From JAWVFM01 sp963823245 (lineage in GTDB: Bacteria; Actinomycetota; Thermoleophilia; Solirubrobacterales; 70-9): a stretch of 64,000 nucleotides of DNA. This document shows positions 18,397-26,005 of this stretch, piece after piece; position 1 is the stretch's first letter, and each line of letters begins with the position of its first letter. Location of the stretch: assembly GCA_963823245.1 (NCBI GenBank), contig CAWGKQ010000006.1, positions 1-64,000 on the forward strand, given 5' to 3'. A program made the translations under genes and the position numbers. The notes beneath the pieces were generated by a model that was not told the origin of the DNA, made no database searches, and saw nothing but the letters and a program-made list of their open reading frames with translations.

Positions 18397-18526
18397 TGCG
18401 CCCCCGGGATGAGACGCCCTGATGTCGATGCGAGCAGCACTTCTCCCTCCGCGTGAGCGAGAGCTACCGGGCTGGAGCTGATCAGTCTCAGGGGTATGAC
18501 GGGTTGCGTGAGACGCAGCTGGGCCT

Positions 18527-18590
18527 CAAAGTCTCGAAAACCGTTTCGGGCCATTTCGGTCCGACGAGGGTTGAATCCCTCCCCCTCCGC
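18527..18590 (+). other. tRNA-Ser(CGA) 3' remnant (probable attachment-site scar)
   Basis: The stretch begins at an anticodon loop CTCGAAA with its 3' stem ACCG, continues with a seven-pair variable arm (TCGGGCC, ATTTC, GGTCCGA, one G-T pair), a T arm (GAGGGTTGAATCCCTC, one base short of GGTTCGAAT) and the acceptor end CCCTCCGC. A long variable arm marks tRNA-Ser, -Leu or -Tyr, and the CGA loop gives Ser. The 5' half is absent, so it is not a working tRNA. 3' halves like this are left by integrases that recombine in the anticodon region. Confidence 0.7.
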
Positions 18591-18774
18591 TATAGCCCTG
18601 AATTCGGCTTGATCAAGCGATAAACGGGGCGCTGTGCGACGCGTCTTCGAACTTGGTCGGCTGGCACCGATCCGGCCGTATCGGCGTCCGTGCGTGAAAG
18701 GACTATCGCGCAACCATCGCGCGGATTGGTAGTCGCGAAGCGGGTTTTCGGGGCCGGTTGCCGCCCAACTATCG

Positions 18775-18835
18775 CGCGCTCGCTCCTCGTCCAGAGCGGG
18801 CGCCTGCGGGACGGTGGCCGAGACGCTTGCTCATC
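18775..18835 (-). repeat. Dispersed ~75-bp repeat, diverged copy D
   Basis: On the minus strand it reads CCCGCTCTGGACGAGGAGC after a GCGTCTCGG block. It is the least conserved of the four copies and, like copy A, lies downstream of a SnoaL-like tail. Confidence 0.4.
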
Positions 18836-18902
18836 GCGCATTGCGACAGTCCGACAAGCCGACGCCAGCGGTCCTCCTCGTCGTCCGAAGCGGACGTTTT
18901 AC

Positions 18903-18985
18903 CTACTCCCGCAGCCCAGCGGCTTCGAGGGCCTGCTCAGGGGTCGCGTAGAAGTCATCTACCCGCGCGAGGGCCATGGTCACGC
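18903..18985 (-). pseudogene. SnoaL-like C-terminal tail remnant
   Basis: The minus strand reads VTMALARVDDFYATPEQALE then AAGLRE and a TAG stop. This is the same tail as in the three genes at the left end. Upstream the frame is lost, so only the last strand and helix remain. Confidence 0.6.
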
Positions 18986-19037
18986 TTGGGTCGAGCGTGA
19001 GGTCGCTCCTATTTTTTACTTGTAAAGACCCGGACTA

Positions 19038-20111
19038 TTACACGTAGAAATTGAGATCCCTTGCGCGAAACGCATTAGTCGGCATCTTTTCAGTGGTGGT
19101 GAAGCCGGGCGCCGCAGCGATCAGATCGGGGATGCGGTTGACGATGGTCGCGCAGGTTAACTCGACGGTTGCCGGTCGGTTGATGATGACATCGGTGTTG
19201 GGCTCTCCCTGAATCGTCCAGGCATTCTGATCGAACTCACCTGCCGCGTAGACCTTGCCGATGCACTCGGCTTCGATGACAATCCCTTCCTCCGTGATGG
19301 TCGTTACCACAGCGGACATTCCCGTCGCGTTTCCAGCCGGGATGGTCATCTGAAGCGTTTCGGAACGAAGTTCCTTGTCGTGGGTCTGGGGAACGCACCT
19401 CTGGCTCTGTTCCTTGACCTTGAGTCCTAGCTGGGCACAGAGCCAACCATTTGCGCTCCACATGTAGGACGGCAAGAAGGCCTCCTGCTCAATCATTGCC
19501 GTTCGTTCCGCGCCGGAGATCTGGTCGGCGGCAGCAATCTCCTTTTCAAAGTCCGCAAGGGACAAGCCTGCCCCATGAGCCTTCGCCAACGCAATGCCGT
19601 AATCCTCAACGTTGTAGCTGGATTTTCCGATGATCTTTTTGATGGTGTGAGTGGCGCCCGCAAGCGTTGTGATCAGATTTCCCCAGAACACATCCTGATA
19701 TCCGGAGCCACAGAGGGTGCAGCCGTTCTTCCTCGCCAACTCATCCAGCAGTTGGGTCGTCTTGTACGAGGAATTCCAGGGATAGAAGGCTTCCTCACAA
19801 GTGGTAATGGCATTCACGCCACTCTCGGCACAATCCATGAACGGGCGCTTGAGATCCTGCATCAAACTCGCGGTGGCAATGATGCAGGCGTCTGGTTTCT
19901 TCTCCTCAAGGATCGCAACTGCGTCCTTTGAATTCTGGACGAGAACGCCAGTCTTCCCCAAGCCCGCGATTTCGCCAACATCTTTGCCGATAGAGTGAGG
20001 ACTCCGAGCAAAGGCGCAGACGATGTCCGCACCCTTCTCGATGGCATACCGCATGGTGTAAACGGACATGTTTCCGCAACCGTACTGAGCGATCCTCAGC
20101 TTTCTTTCCAT
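19038..20111 (-). CDS. 2,4-diaminopentanoate dehydrogenase-like oxidoreductase
   Basis: This intact 357-residue dehydrogenase of the dihydrodipicolinate-reductase-like family starts MERKLRIAQYGCGNMSVYTM, the nucleotide-binding loop and Tyr-Thr-Met pattern of 2,4-diaminopentanoate dehydrogenase (Ord). That enzyme oxidises and deaminates 2,4-diaminopentanoate in anaerobic ornithine fermentation. DACIIATASLMQDLKRPFMD and NAITTCEEAFYPWNSS support the family. Two 60-base lines counted give 55-58% GC against about 73% in a core line, and codons ending in A or T are common, so it was probably acquired from a Firmicute. Partner genes (ornithine aminomutase, thiolase) are not nearby, so its role may differ. 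Confidence 0.8.
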   Translation of the reverse strand: MERKLRIAQYGCGNMSVYTMRYAIEKGADIVCAFARSPHSIGKDVGEIAGLGKTGVLVQNSKDAVAILEEKKPDACIIATASLMQDLKRPFMDCAESGVNAITTCEEAFYPWNSSYKTTQLLDELARKNGCTLCGSGYQDVFWGNLITTLAGATHTIKKIIGKSSYNVEDYGIALAKAHGAGLSLADFEKEIAAADQISGAERTAMIEQEAFLPSYMWSANGWLCAQLGLKVKEQSQRCVPQTHDKELRSETLQMTIPAGNATGMSAVVTTITEEGIVIEAECIGKVYAAGEFDQNAWTIQGEPNTDVIINRPATVELTCATIVNRIPDLIAAAPGFTTTEKMPTNAFRARDLNFYV

Positions 20112-20238
20112 TGACAGACTCCCTTTCCGAACGAGAAACGCGGCCTGGTCCGGCTACCGCGCGGGACGAGCCTCTCACCAGAGGGAGCGGTGAGTCAACC
20201 CCGTCACAAGGCCTGCTCCCGCAGCCCGGCGGAAGCCG

Positions 20239-20609
20239 TCATCGCAGTTCCCAAACGGCGTTCACGATCCTCCAGCCTTCTGGCATACGGATGAGTTGCA
20301 GCAAGTCGACGTGGGTATGGCAAAGGCAGGTCACGCTCGCAATATCGCCGCTCAGGTATTCGATCCTCAGCTCGATCTGCCGGTCTGGAGCGTCCTCGCG
20401 TCGGCCTTCCCCGTCTCGGTAGCGTCGATCATCTCGGTGGCTGAGAGAATCTCCGTGGCGTCTGGGTCATCGCCCTCGATTCCGCGGCATCGTTTCGCAA
20501 GTTCAGGATGCAGCGCCCGTTCCATGCGGACCGCGTCCCCGTCGAACCACCCCTCGATGTAGTCGCTTGTTGCGGCCCGGACCGCATCCTCGTTAGCCCC
20601 ATTGCTCAT
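20239..20609 (-). CDS. NTF2-like (putative lumazine-binding/DUF4440) protein, one frameshift
   Basis: This protein of about 123 residues starts MSNGANEDAVRAATSDYIEG and continues WFDGDAVRMERALHPELAKR. After a frame break near 20395 it resumes IELRIEYLSGDIASVTCLCH and ends MPEGWRIVNAVWELR with a TGA at 20239-20241. The sequence of helix, strand pair and terminal W-R-I-V-N-x-x-W strand is typical of nuclear-transport-factor-2-like proteins of the lumazine-binding-like group. Such proteins are small enzymes or binders of unknown substrate. Apart from the break it looks complete, so the break may be a consensus error. Confidence 0.7.
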
Positions 20610-20707
20610 CCTCGTCCTCCTTGTTCTGCGACATCGCCCGCGCAGTCTCTCGCAACACGAGGAGTGCCGCCTTTCCATGAGAGTGGCCGCCCAGCGAATG
20701 GCCGCCT

Positions 20708-20784
20708 CGCTCCCGCTTTCGCGTGAAAGGGGGCGTCCGGCAACGAGGTCGCGAGACGCTCGCGTTGGACGAGGAGCAGGAGCG
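20708..20784 (+). repeat. Dispersed ~75-bp repeat, copy C (reference copy)
   Basis: The copy reads CGCTCCCGCTTTCGCGTGAA, then AGGGGGCGTC, a variable spacer and GAGACGCTCGCGTTGGACGA. CTTTCGCGTGAAAG is near-palindromic, and CGCTCCCGC at the left pairs with the AGGAGCG at the right end. Confidence 0.55.
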
Positions 20785-21031
20785 ACTCAACCAAAGCGCT
20801 GGAAGGACGCGCTAGAGCCAGCCTCGCGAGGGTCTTCCCGAAATCGGAAACCGAAACCGTGGCGACGGCTACCGCCGAGGGGCTGGGGGAGTCTCCGGGC
20901 AGCGCTGGCCCGGCACCTACTTAGCTATCTTGAGTAGCGAACATCCGCGCTGATCGGGTGGCGAGAGCTTCGACCGCTCGCGCCCAGCGGCATAGGGTAC
21001 CGCCATTCGATCGCAGGAAGGGAGAGATCAC

Positions 21032-21373
21032 ATGGAACAGCCAGACGTCAACCTCGTGGCGCTGAACCCGCAGCCGCTGCCGCCCGACGCGACGATCGAC
21101 CTCGTCGCCCTCAATCCGCAGCCGCTGCCCCCGGACGCGACGATCAAACTCGTCGCCCTCAATCCCCAGCCGCTGCCTCCGCAGGCGACGATCAATCTCG
21201 TTGCGCTCAACCCTCAGCCGATACCACCGGGCACCCAATTCAACTTGGTAGCCCTGAATCCGCAGCCCTTGCCACCTAGGGCGACGATCAACTTCGTGGC
21301 ACTGAACCCGCAGCCGCTGCCACCGGGTGGAACCCTCGACTTGGTTGCGGTTGCCGCCTCGCCCGCCACCTGA
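21032..21373 (+). CDS. ALNPQPLPP six-repeat small protein
   Basis: This 113-residue protein is built almost only of a 16-residue unit, LVALNPQPLPPDATI plus one residue, repeated six times, with a seventh broken off as LDLVAV. The core ALNPQPLPP is invariant except for one Leu-to-Ile change, while the four residues between cores vary (DATI, QATI, GTQF, RATI). An AAGGGAGAG ribosome-binding site lies six bases before the ATG. It has no signal peptide, cysteine or membrane segment. Strict conservation of the core at protein level with synonymous changes in the DNA argues for selection. It could be a structural linker, a polyproline scaffold or a multi-core precursor peptide. I do not know its function. 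Confidence 0.8.
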   Translation: MEQPDVNLVALNPQPLPPDATIDLVALNPQPLPPDATIKLVALNPQPLPPQATINLVALNPQPIPPGTQFNLVALNPQPLPPRATINFVALNPQPLPPGGTLDLVAVAASPAT

Positions 21374-21416
21374 CAGGGAGCCACGTTCAAGGGCCAGGGC
21401 GATCGAGTCGAATGCC

Positions 21417-21819
21417 TTACCGTCTGCGAGCGCGGAGGTTGTCGTGAACGTCGGCGAGGAGGACGCCGCTCTTTGCGATGGCCTGCAGGCGTTTGTCGAT
21501 CTCATCGACGATCACCTCGTCCGACCTTTCGCCGGTGAGGTTCGCAGAGAACAGCGGCGGATTACTGAAGTAGGTGCCATAGGCATCTCCAGTCCTTTCG
21601 AAGCCGGCGTCGCCGAGTTCCCAGTGAACCTCGGCCCAGGTCTCCTGAATCTCCGCAGCCCAGCGCCCGATCGGATCGTCGCCCTCGAACGTTGTGCCGA
21701 ACTCGGTGATTCCCGTGTGATCACCGCATCCTCGGCGTAGAAGCGACGGATGGCATCGACCTCCCCTCGTTCCAGGCCTCAAACGACCGCCGCACAAGCT
21801 CGACGTTCTCCCGCGACAT
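21417..21819 (-). pseudogene. SnoaL-like pseudogene
   Basis: The start MSRENVELVRRSFEAWNEG is clear on the minus strand at 21819, and the core ITEFGTTFEGDDPIGRWAAE and ETWAEVHWELGDAGFE follows. At least two frame breaks are needed near 21760 and 21725. After AYG the sequence changes to ANLTGERSDEVIVDEIDKRL and QAIAKSGVLLADVHDNLRAR, which does not look like a SnoaL tail, so a second deletion or fusion has occurred. Confidence 0.6.
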
Positions 21820-22450
21820 CGCCTACGCAGTATCTCGTGTCGGCAGACAGCAGCCGAGCCAGTAACGCTTTCCCCCGCAGCCCGGCACCGCGACGCTGGG
21901 CGGTCATCGTTTCCGCCCAGCGATTCGCGGTGGCGGCAGGAACTACTGAACGAAGATGAACGTCAGCAGGCCTCGTGGCGCACGCGGCAACGCCGTCTAC
22001 CGCGACCTGATCTAGGCCAGCCAAAGGCTCCACCTGCCCTTCAAGGGTGTGTTGCTCTTCGGCTACTGGCCCGGGCGTCGTGTTCCGCTCGGCTCAGCCG
22101 CGCCGCGGTAACCGGAGTAACCGCCAAAAGGCATTAACGGCATACATGGAAGCGAGATTGAAGCTACTACTTTGGAGTGGTTACTCCGGTTACCTGGCTT
22201 GTTCCTGCGGTTTCGGTAACCGGATCTGGGAGGCGGGGAGGCTTCGGGGCCTCGGATCTTGCGCTCGAGTCGCCCTTACGAGCAAGGGCGGCGGGACGAT
22301 TCTGGCGACAGGTGTGGAGGTAGAATCTCCGTCAGGTTTTGACGACCGACAGAGTCATCACGGTGCCGCTCCCACAGGAGGGCGGCGAGATTGTCGTGAA
22401 GCCCGGTGGAGACGCTTGGCTTCGCCTCACGACCCCCGCTTCACCAGGAC
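21820..22450. other. Spacer with inverted repeat
   Basis: No gene is convincing. A short plus-strand frame starting TTG 22339 (MTTDRVITVPLPQEGGEIVV) after GGAGGTAGAA could be a small gene but overlaps the end of the primase gene. The 16-bp inverted repeat at 22107-22194 is the only clear structure. Confidence 0.4.
22107..22194. repeat. Perfect 16-bp inverted repeat, GGTAACCGGAGTAACC
   Basis: GGTAACCGGAGTAACC (22107-22122) and its exact complement (22179-22194) are separated by 56 bases, and a further CGGTAACCGG follows near 22211. The site sits past the end of the replication gene of the mobile element. It could be iteron-like binding sites or an element end. Confidence 0.55.
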
Positions 22451-23947
22451 TCAGCCGAAGAACTGATCGGCCAGCTCATGGGTCCAGCCCTCCGCGACGA
22501 GTCGAATCCCCTTCCAGACCTTGACCACCTTGCGGTTGCGCTTCTCGGGAGCACGCGTGAGTCCAAGACCCTCCAGGGCCGCGTTGAACTGTCGCTGAGT
22601 GAGTCGCTCATGCGGCGGGACGTTCGCCGCCTCGCAGGTTCCGATGTAGGAGCGCCAAACCCACGCTACCGGCGTCGTCACGTCCGGGTCGAGGACGTAT
22701 TCGCTCTCCCACTCCCGTAGCGGACTCATTTCGTCCTCGTACGTCGCCGTCGCCTCGCGCACCTCGTCGGGTGGTTCGAGTCCCTCGTCGCGGGCGATGC
22801 GGAGTCCCTCGACCATCCACGCCAAGACCGCGTCACGTTGCCCCGGCTGTTCCAGCTTTTCCATCAGGCGCTCGTCACGTTCGTTGGGAGGGATCCATTC
22901 GGTCAACGGCACCAGCTTCAGCCGATCCCAGATCGCCTTGTCGGTGCCCTGGACGTGTGGTTTGTGATTGGTCGCCTGCCAGATCGTGGCGTGGTTTGCG
23001 AACTCGAAGAAGTCCTGCCGCATGAACTTCGCCTTTAGCACCGGCTCGCCCGTCAGCTGCTTGACGACGTTCTCCGCGAACTGCCTGCCCTCACCCGTTT
23101 CGATGGTGGTCACGAGCCTTCGCCCACGGAGATCCGCGACGGCCGCCATATCCATCGCCCCACGTGAGCCTCGTTTCTGGATCAGGATCTCCGGCGCTGC
23201 CTCCATCGCGTAGTCACCGAGCGCGTGGCGCACGGCGTGCAGGAAGGTGGACTTGCCGTTCTTGCCGCTACCCCAAAGGATCAAGAGCAGTTCGAGATAG
23301 CGGCCCTCGAGGCTCTTGCCGGCGACCTTCTGCAGGTATCTGCGCACGTCGGCCGACGGGACGACCCTCCGCAGGAACCCTTCCCACACTTCGCTGCGGG
23401 CACCCGGACGGTACGCGGCGTTTGTGATTCGGGTGTGGTGCTCGGCGGGATCGTGGTCGCGCTTCTCGAAGGTCTCGAGGTCGAGGATCCCGTTCTGGAC
23501 GTTGAGCGCGGTCGGATCGGCGTCGAGCCCCTTCGCTCCGGCGGGGAGGACGAGTTCGGCCTGGGCACCCTTGATCATCGCCGTGAGGTGGTGCATCGCC
23601 TCGCTCTGCACCCCCCATGCGCCATGAGCCTTCGCCCGTCTTTGAAGCTCTTTCCGCCTCTCCTCGTCGGGCTCGTTCGCCGCCCGCTCGTTGAAGAAGG
23701 CCGCCTCGGTGTAGATGTCGCGCACGGCTGCCTTCGCCTCGCGCTCGGCGACCTTGGCCTCATCGCGCCGCCAGCGCTTCCCGTCCCACCAGAGCCATCC
23801 CAGCCCGTGCACCCAAAGGAGCTTGCCGGTCGCCCGATCAGCCAACCGCTCGGCGTTGCCGAGATCGGTCCGCATTCGGATGCGTGTGTCGCCGAGCGAA
23901 GTCGCCCCGTCGGTCCCCTGCTGCTCGTCAGTCCGTGGTGCAGTCAC
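22451..23947 (-). CDS. P4/D5-family phage or plasmid primase-helicase
   Basis: This 498-residue SF3-type replication protein starts with a D5-like N-terminal region (LLWVHGLGWLWWDGKRW, LNVQNGILDLETF) and has a Walker A motif WGSGKNGKSTFLHAVRHALG at about residues 222-241. RLVTTIETGEGRQFAENVVK, LTGEPVLKAKFMRQDFFEF and IWQATNHKPHVQGTDKAIWD are Walker B-sensor regions of P4-type helicases. The C-terminus has the VWRSYIGTCEAANV and LTQRQFNAALEGLG winged-helix tail. Such proteins unwind and prime at the origin of satellite phages and integrative plasmids. It overlaps the PcfJ gene upstream by four bases. No toprim primase domain is present, so priming may be by another protein. Confidence 0.9.
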   Translation of the reverse strand: MTAPRTDEQQGTDGATSLGDTRIRMRTDLGNAERLADRATGKLLWVHGLGWLWWDGKRWRRDEAKVAEREAKAAVRDIYTEAAFFNERAANEPDEERRKELQRRAKAHGAWGVQSEAMHHLTAMIKGAQAELVLPAGAKGLDADPTALNVQNGILDLETFEKRDHDPAEHHTRITNAAYRPGARSEVWEGFLRRVVPSADVRRYLQKVAGKSLEGRYLELLLILWGSGKNGKSTFLHAVRHALGDYAMEAAPEILIQKRGSRGAMDMAAVADLRGRRLVTTIETGEGRQFAENVVKQLTGEPVLKAKFMRQDFFEFANHATIWQATNHKPHVQGTDKAIWDRLKLVPLTEWIPPNERDERLMEKLEQPGQRDAVLAWMVEGLRIARDEGLEPPDEVREATATYEDEMSPLREWESEYVLDPDVTTPVAWVWRSYIGTCEAANVPPHERLTQRQFNAALEGLGLTRAPEKRNRKVVKVWKGIRLVAEGWTHELADQFFG

Positions 23948-25566
23948 CTCTCAACGTGGCCCTTCTCCTCCTGTCGTCGTCTTCCATCGGCGTTCACGCT
24001 CGGCCCCATCAGAACGGGATCTCGGCCGCGGGCATCACCGGCAGCGGCCGGATCGGGGGCGGCAGTGGAGGGTGAGGAGGGAGTGGAAGGTGAGGAAGGC
24101 GCTGGCAGCGGAGGGTGGCGCTCGGGGACCGTTCGGCCCTCCGGGAAGCCCTTGCCCCAACGCGCCAGCCTGCGTCTTCCCCAGCGTTCGGCGCGGTTGC
24201 GCTTGTTGCCCGGCCCTCCCGCGTCCACGATCCGCCCGTCGTAGCCGACCAAGACCGTCGCGTACTCGCCGTCGCGCTCGACGTGAAAGACGAACACCCT
24301 GCCGGTGGCCGCCCAGTCGGCGTAGGACGCGATGCAGTTGCCCATGCGGGCACCCTCCTCGGCGATCGCGGCCACCGAGTCCAAGAAATCGATCTCCGGC
24401 TCCTCTGGCAAGGGGATCGGCGGGGGGACGGTCTCCCGCTCGAGCTGCTCGACCATTCGCCGACGCTCCGCGGCGAGCTGGTCGCGGTGGTAGCGGATCG
24501 ACTTGCGGACGAGACCGCCGATCTCGCCGCAGTGCTCCTCCGGGCAGTCGTTCAGGAAACGGACGACGAACGCGACGTCCCGCACGCGCCGCGCGGAAAG
24601 CTCGTTGCGGGTGAACCCGCCAACGTGTCGCACCGCCCGCTCGATCTCGGGGCGCTTCGCGCGGTAGAGGGCGGGTTGGTGTGGCCGATCCCGCCGGTGA
24701 TCGCGTGTCTGCTTGGCGTTCAGGAGGGTGACCAGGAGCTCCAGCCGGTCGGTTCTCGGCTCAGCCAGCCGGATGAATCGCAGCTCGCATAGCAGCCGCG
24801 GCGGGATCCCGCCAGGCAGGTGCTCCAGGGTGCGATTGAGCGAGCGGTACGGCTCCCCGGACGGGGAGAGGAGCCCCCGCCAGCCCTCGAGCTCGTCGAG
24901 GAGCATCTCAGGGGATCGGGAGGGCGGCGGCCACGGGGGGTCCTCGGTGAGGCGCAGCGAGAGCCCGGCCTCCTCGGCCAGCGCCCCGATGGCCTTCAGC
25001 TCCGGCGATGCCTCCAGGTACCGGCGCTTCCGCTCCGCGACCAACCCGCGGATCTCCCGCGCCACCGCATGCGCGGCGCGGTAACGCTTCAGGTCGCGGA
25101 CCAGGTCCCGGCGCTCGTAGACCTCGGGCAGCAGCAGGATCGGCGGACACCCGAGCGTAGCTGCGTATGCCGTGCGTTGCACCGCGAGCACCTCCGGTTC
25201 GACCCCCGCGATGAGGCGGGACCACTCGCGGTGTAGATCCTTGCCGACGAACCTGGGGTGCCGGGCCATCCGCCACGCGTACATGTAGGTCTCGCCCGGA
25301 CGTCCCCGGTAGCGCTCCCGCTCGTACTCGCTGGCGACCTCGACCGCGGCCCTCGTCAGCCGAGAGAACTCGAGCAGCCCGTATTCGCGCCCGCGCGAGG
25401 AGACGAACCGCGTCGGCTCCCTGGTGAACCCAATCTCGCAATCGCCCTGTCGAGCGATGAACCCCGTTGCGGTCGGCTCGATGTCGATACGTGGCGGGCG
25501 GCTCCCGTGGGACGTTGTGGTTTCGGGGCTGGTCGGTGCCCCTGCTGTCGAGACCACCATGCTCAT
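23944..25566 (-). CDS. PcfJ-like protein
   Basis: This 540-residue protein has a PcfJ-type core at about residues 390-457: FLDSVAAIAEEGARMGNCIA, SYADWAATGRVFVFHVERDG, YATVLVGYDGRIVDAGGPGN. PcfJ proteins are found on conjugative plasmids, phages and integrative elements; their biochemical function is unknown. The first 350 residues are Arg- and Leu-rich helices (VHREWSRLIAG-like and RVRDVAFVVRFLNDCPEEHC) and the last 80 are a Pro/Ser linker. It lies between the excisionase-type HTH and the primase with four-base overlaps at both ends, so the three are one transcription unit. Confidence 0.75.
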   Translation of the reverse strand: MSMVVSTAGAPTSPETTTSHGSRPPRIDIEPTATGFIARQGDCEIGFTREPTRFVSSRGREYGLLEFSRLTRAAVEVASEYERERYRGRPGETYMYAWRMARHPRFVGKDLHREWSRLIAGVEPEVLAVQRTAYAATLGCPPILLLPEVYERRDLVRDLKRYRAAHAVAREIRGLVAERKRRYLEASPELKAIGALAEEAGLSLRLTEDPPWPPPSRSPEMLLDELEGWRGLLSPSGEPYRSLNRTLEHLPGGIPPRLLCELRFIRLAEPRTDRLELLVTLLNAKQTRDHRRDRPHQPALYRAKRPEIERAVRHVGGFTRNELSARRVRDVAFVVRFLNDCPEEHCGEIGGLVRKSIRYHRDQLAAERRRMVEQLERETVPPPIPLPEEPEIDFLDSVAAIAEEGARMGNCIASYADWAATGRVFVFHVERDGEYATVLVGYDGRIVDAGGPGNKRNRAERWGRRRLARWGKGFPEGRTVPERHPPLPAPSSPSTPSSPSTAAPDPAAAGDARGRDPVLMGPSVNADGRRRQEEKGHVER

Positions 25567-25817
25567 CGGTCCCTCGTCAGCGCCGCGTCTAGGTCCTCGA
25601 CCCGGAACAGCAACCGGCGACCGTCGCGGTGCGGGATGAGCACCCCGCGCTCAACCAGCTCGTAAACGCGTGACCTAGGCGCGGCGAGGTACTCGGCGGC
25701 CTGCTCAACATTGAGGTACGGCTCGGGCCGGTTCGGCAGCCGTTCGGCGAGCCGCTCTGCGATGCGGTCGGCGATCGCGTCCATTAGCGCGGGCGGGACG
25801 GGCAGAGCCTCCATCAA
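25563..25817 (-). CDS. Excisionase-type helix-turn-helix protein
   Basis: This small DNA-binding protein (84 residues from TTG 25817, or 83 from ATG 25814) has the MerR/HTH_17 excisionase motif YLNVEQAAEYLAAPRSRVYE and LVERGVLIPHRDGRRLLFRV at its C-terminus. Such proteins bend DNA at attachment sites or regulate element genes. The ATG overlaps the TGA of the ribbon-helix-helix gene (TGATG). The N-terminal helix with repeated ADRIAERLAERL may dimerise. No integrase is nearby for it to work with. Confidence 0.8.
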   Translation of the reverse strand: MMEALPVPPALMDAIADRIAERLAERLPNRPEPYLNVEQAAEYLAAPRSRVYELVERGVLIPHRDGRRLLFRVEDLDAALTRDR

Positions 25818-25972
25818 CCCCTCGCATTCGGGCGTCGATGCCTGAGGACAATCTCCCGCAACAGCGCGGAGAGCGTCATGCGGCGCTCCTCGGCCTCGGC
25901 CTCAAGCGCCCGCTTTCGCTCTGGGTCGAGTTTGAAGATCGCAGGCACCATGCGGGGTGGTCGGTACTTCAT
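25814..25972 (-). CDS. Ribbon-helix-helix-like small protein
   Basis: This 52-residue protein, MKYRPPRMVPAIFKLDPERK continuing RALEAEAEERRMTLSALLRE, ends IVLRHRRPNARG. A strand with alternating residues, then a helix, a turn and a second helix (TLSALLREIVLRH) fit a MetJ/Arc-type repressor. It is the first gene of the leftward operon and overlaps the next start. Its promoter lies in the 33-base gap to the divergent HTH gene. Confidence 0.65.
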   Translation of the reverse strand: MKYRPPRMVPAIFKLDPERKRALEAEAEERRMTLSALLREIVLRHRRPNARG

Positions 25973-25974
25973 TG

Positions 25975-25986
25975 GTAAGACCTTAC
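25975..25986. promoter_or_regulatory. Palindrome GTAAGACCTTAC, candidate operator
   Basis: GTAAG-AC-CTTAC is a perfect palindrome around a two-base centre, within the 33-base gap between the divergent ribbon-helix-helix and HTH genes. It is a likely operator for one of them. Confidence 0.45.
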
Positions 25987-26005
25987 GTCGCTAACATTTC
26001 GCCGC

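Larger units (their letters stand above)
18397..19037. other. Repeat- and scar-rich spacer
   Basis: No intact gene is seen. It carries the tRNA-Ser remnant (18527-18590), one diverged dispersed-repeat copy (about 18775-18835) and a SnoaL-like tail (18903-18985). Confidence 0.5.

Noticed and set aside
18527..18590. Functional tRNA-Ser gene
   Set aside because: The 5' acceptor and D arm are missing and the T loop lacks one base.
22339..22524. Small plus-strand frame with a GGAGGTAGAA site
   Set aside because: It overlaps the end of the primase gene and resembles no known protein; too weak to call.
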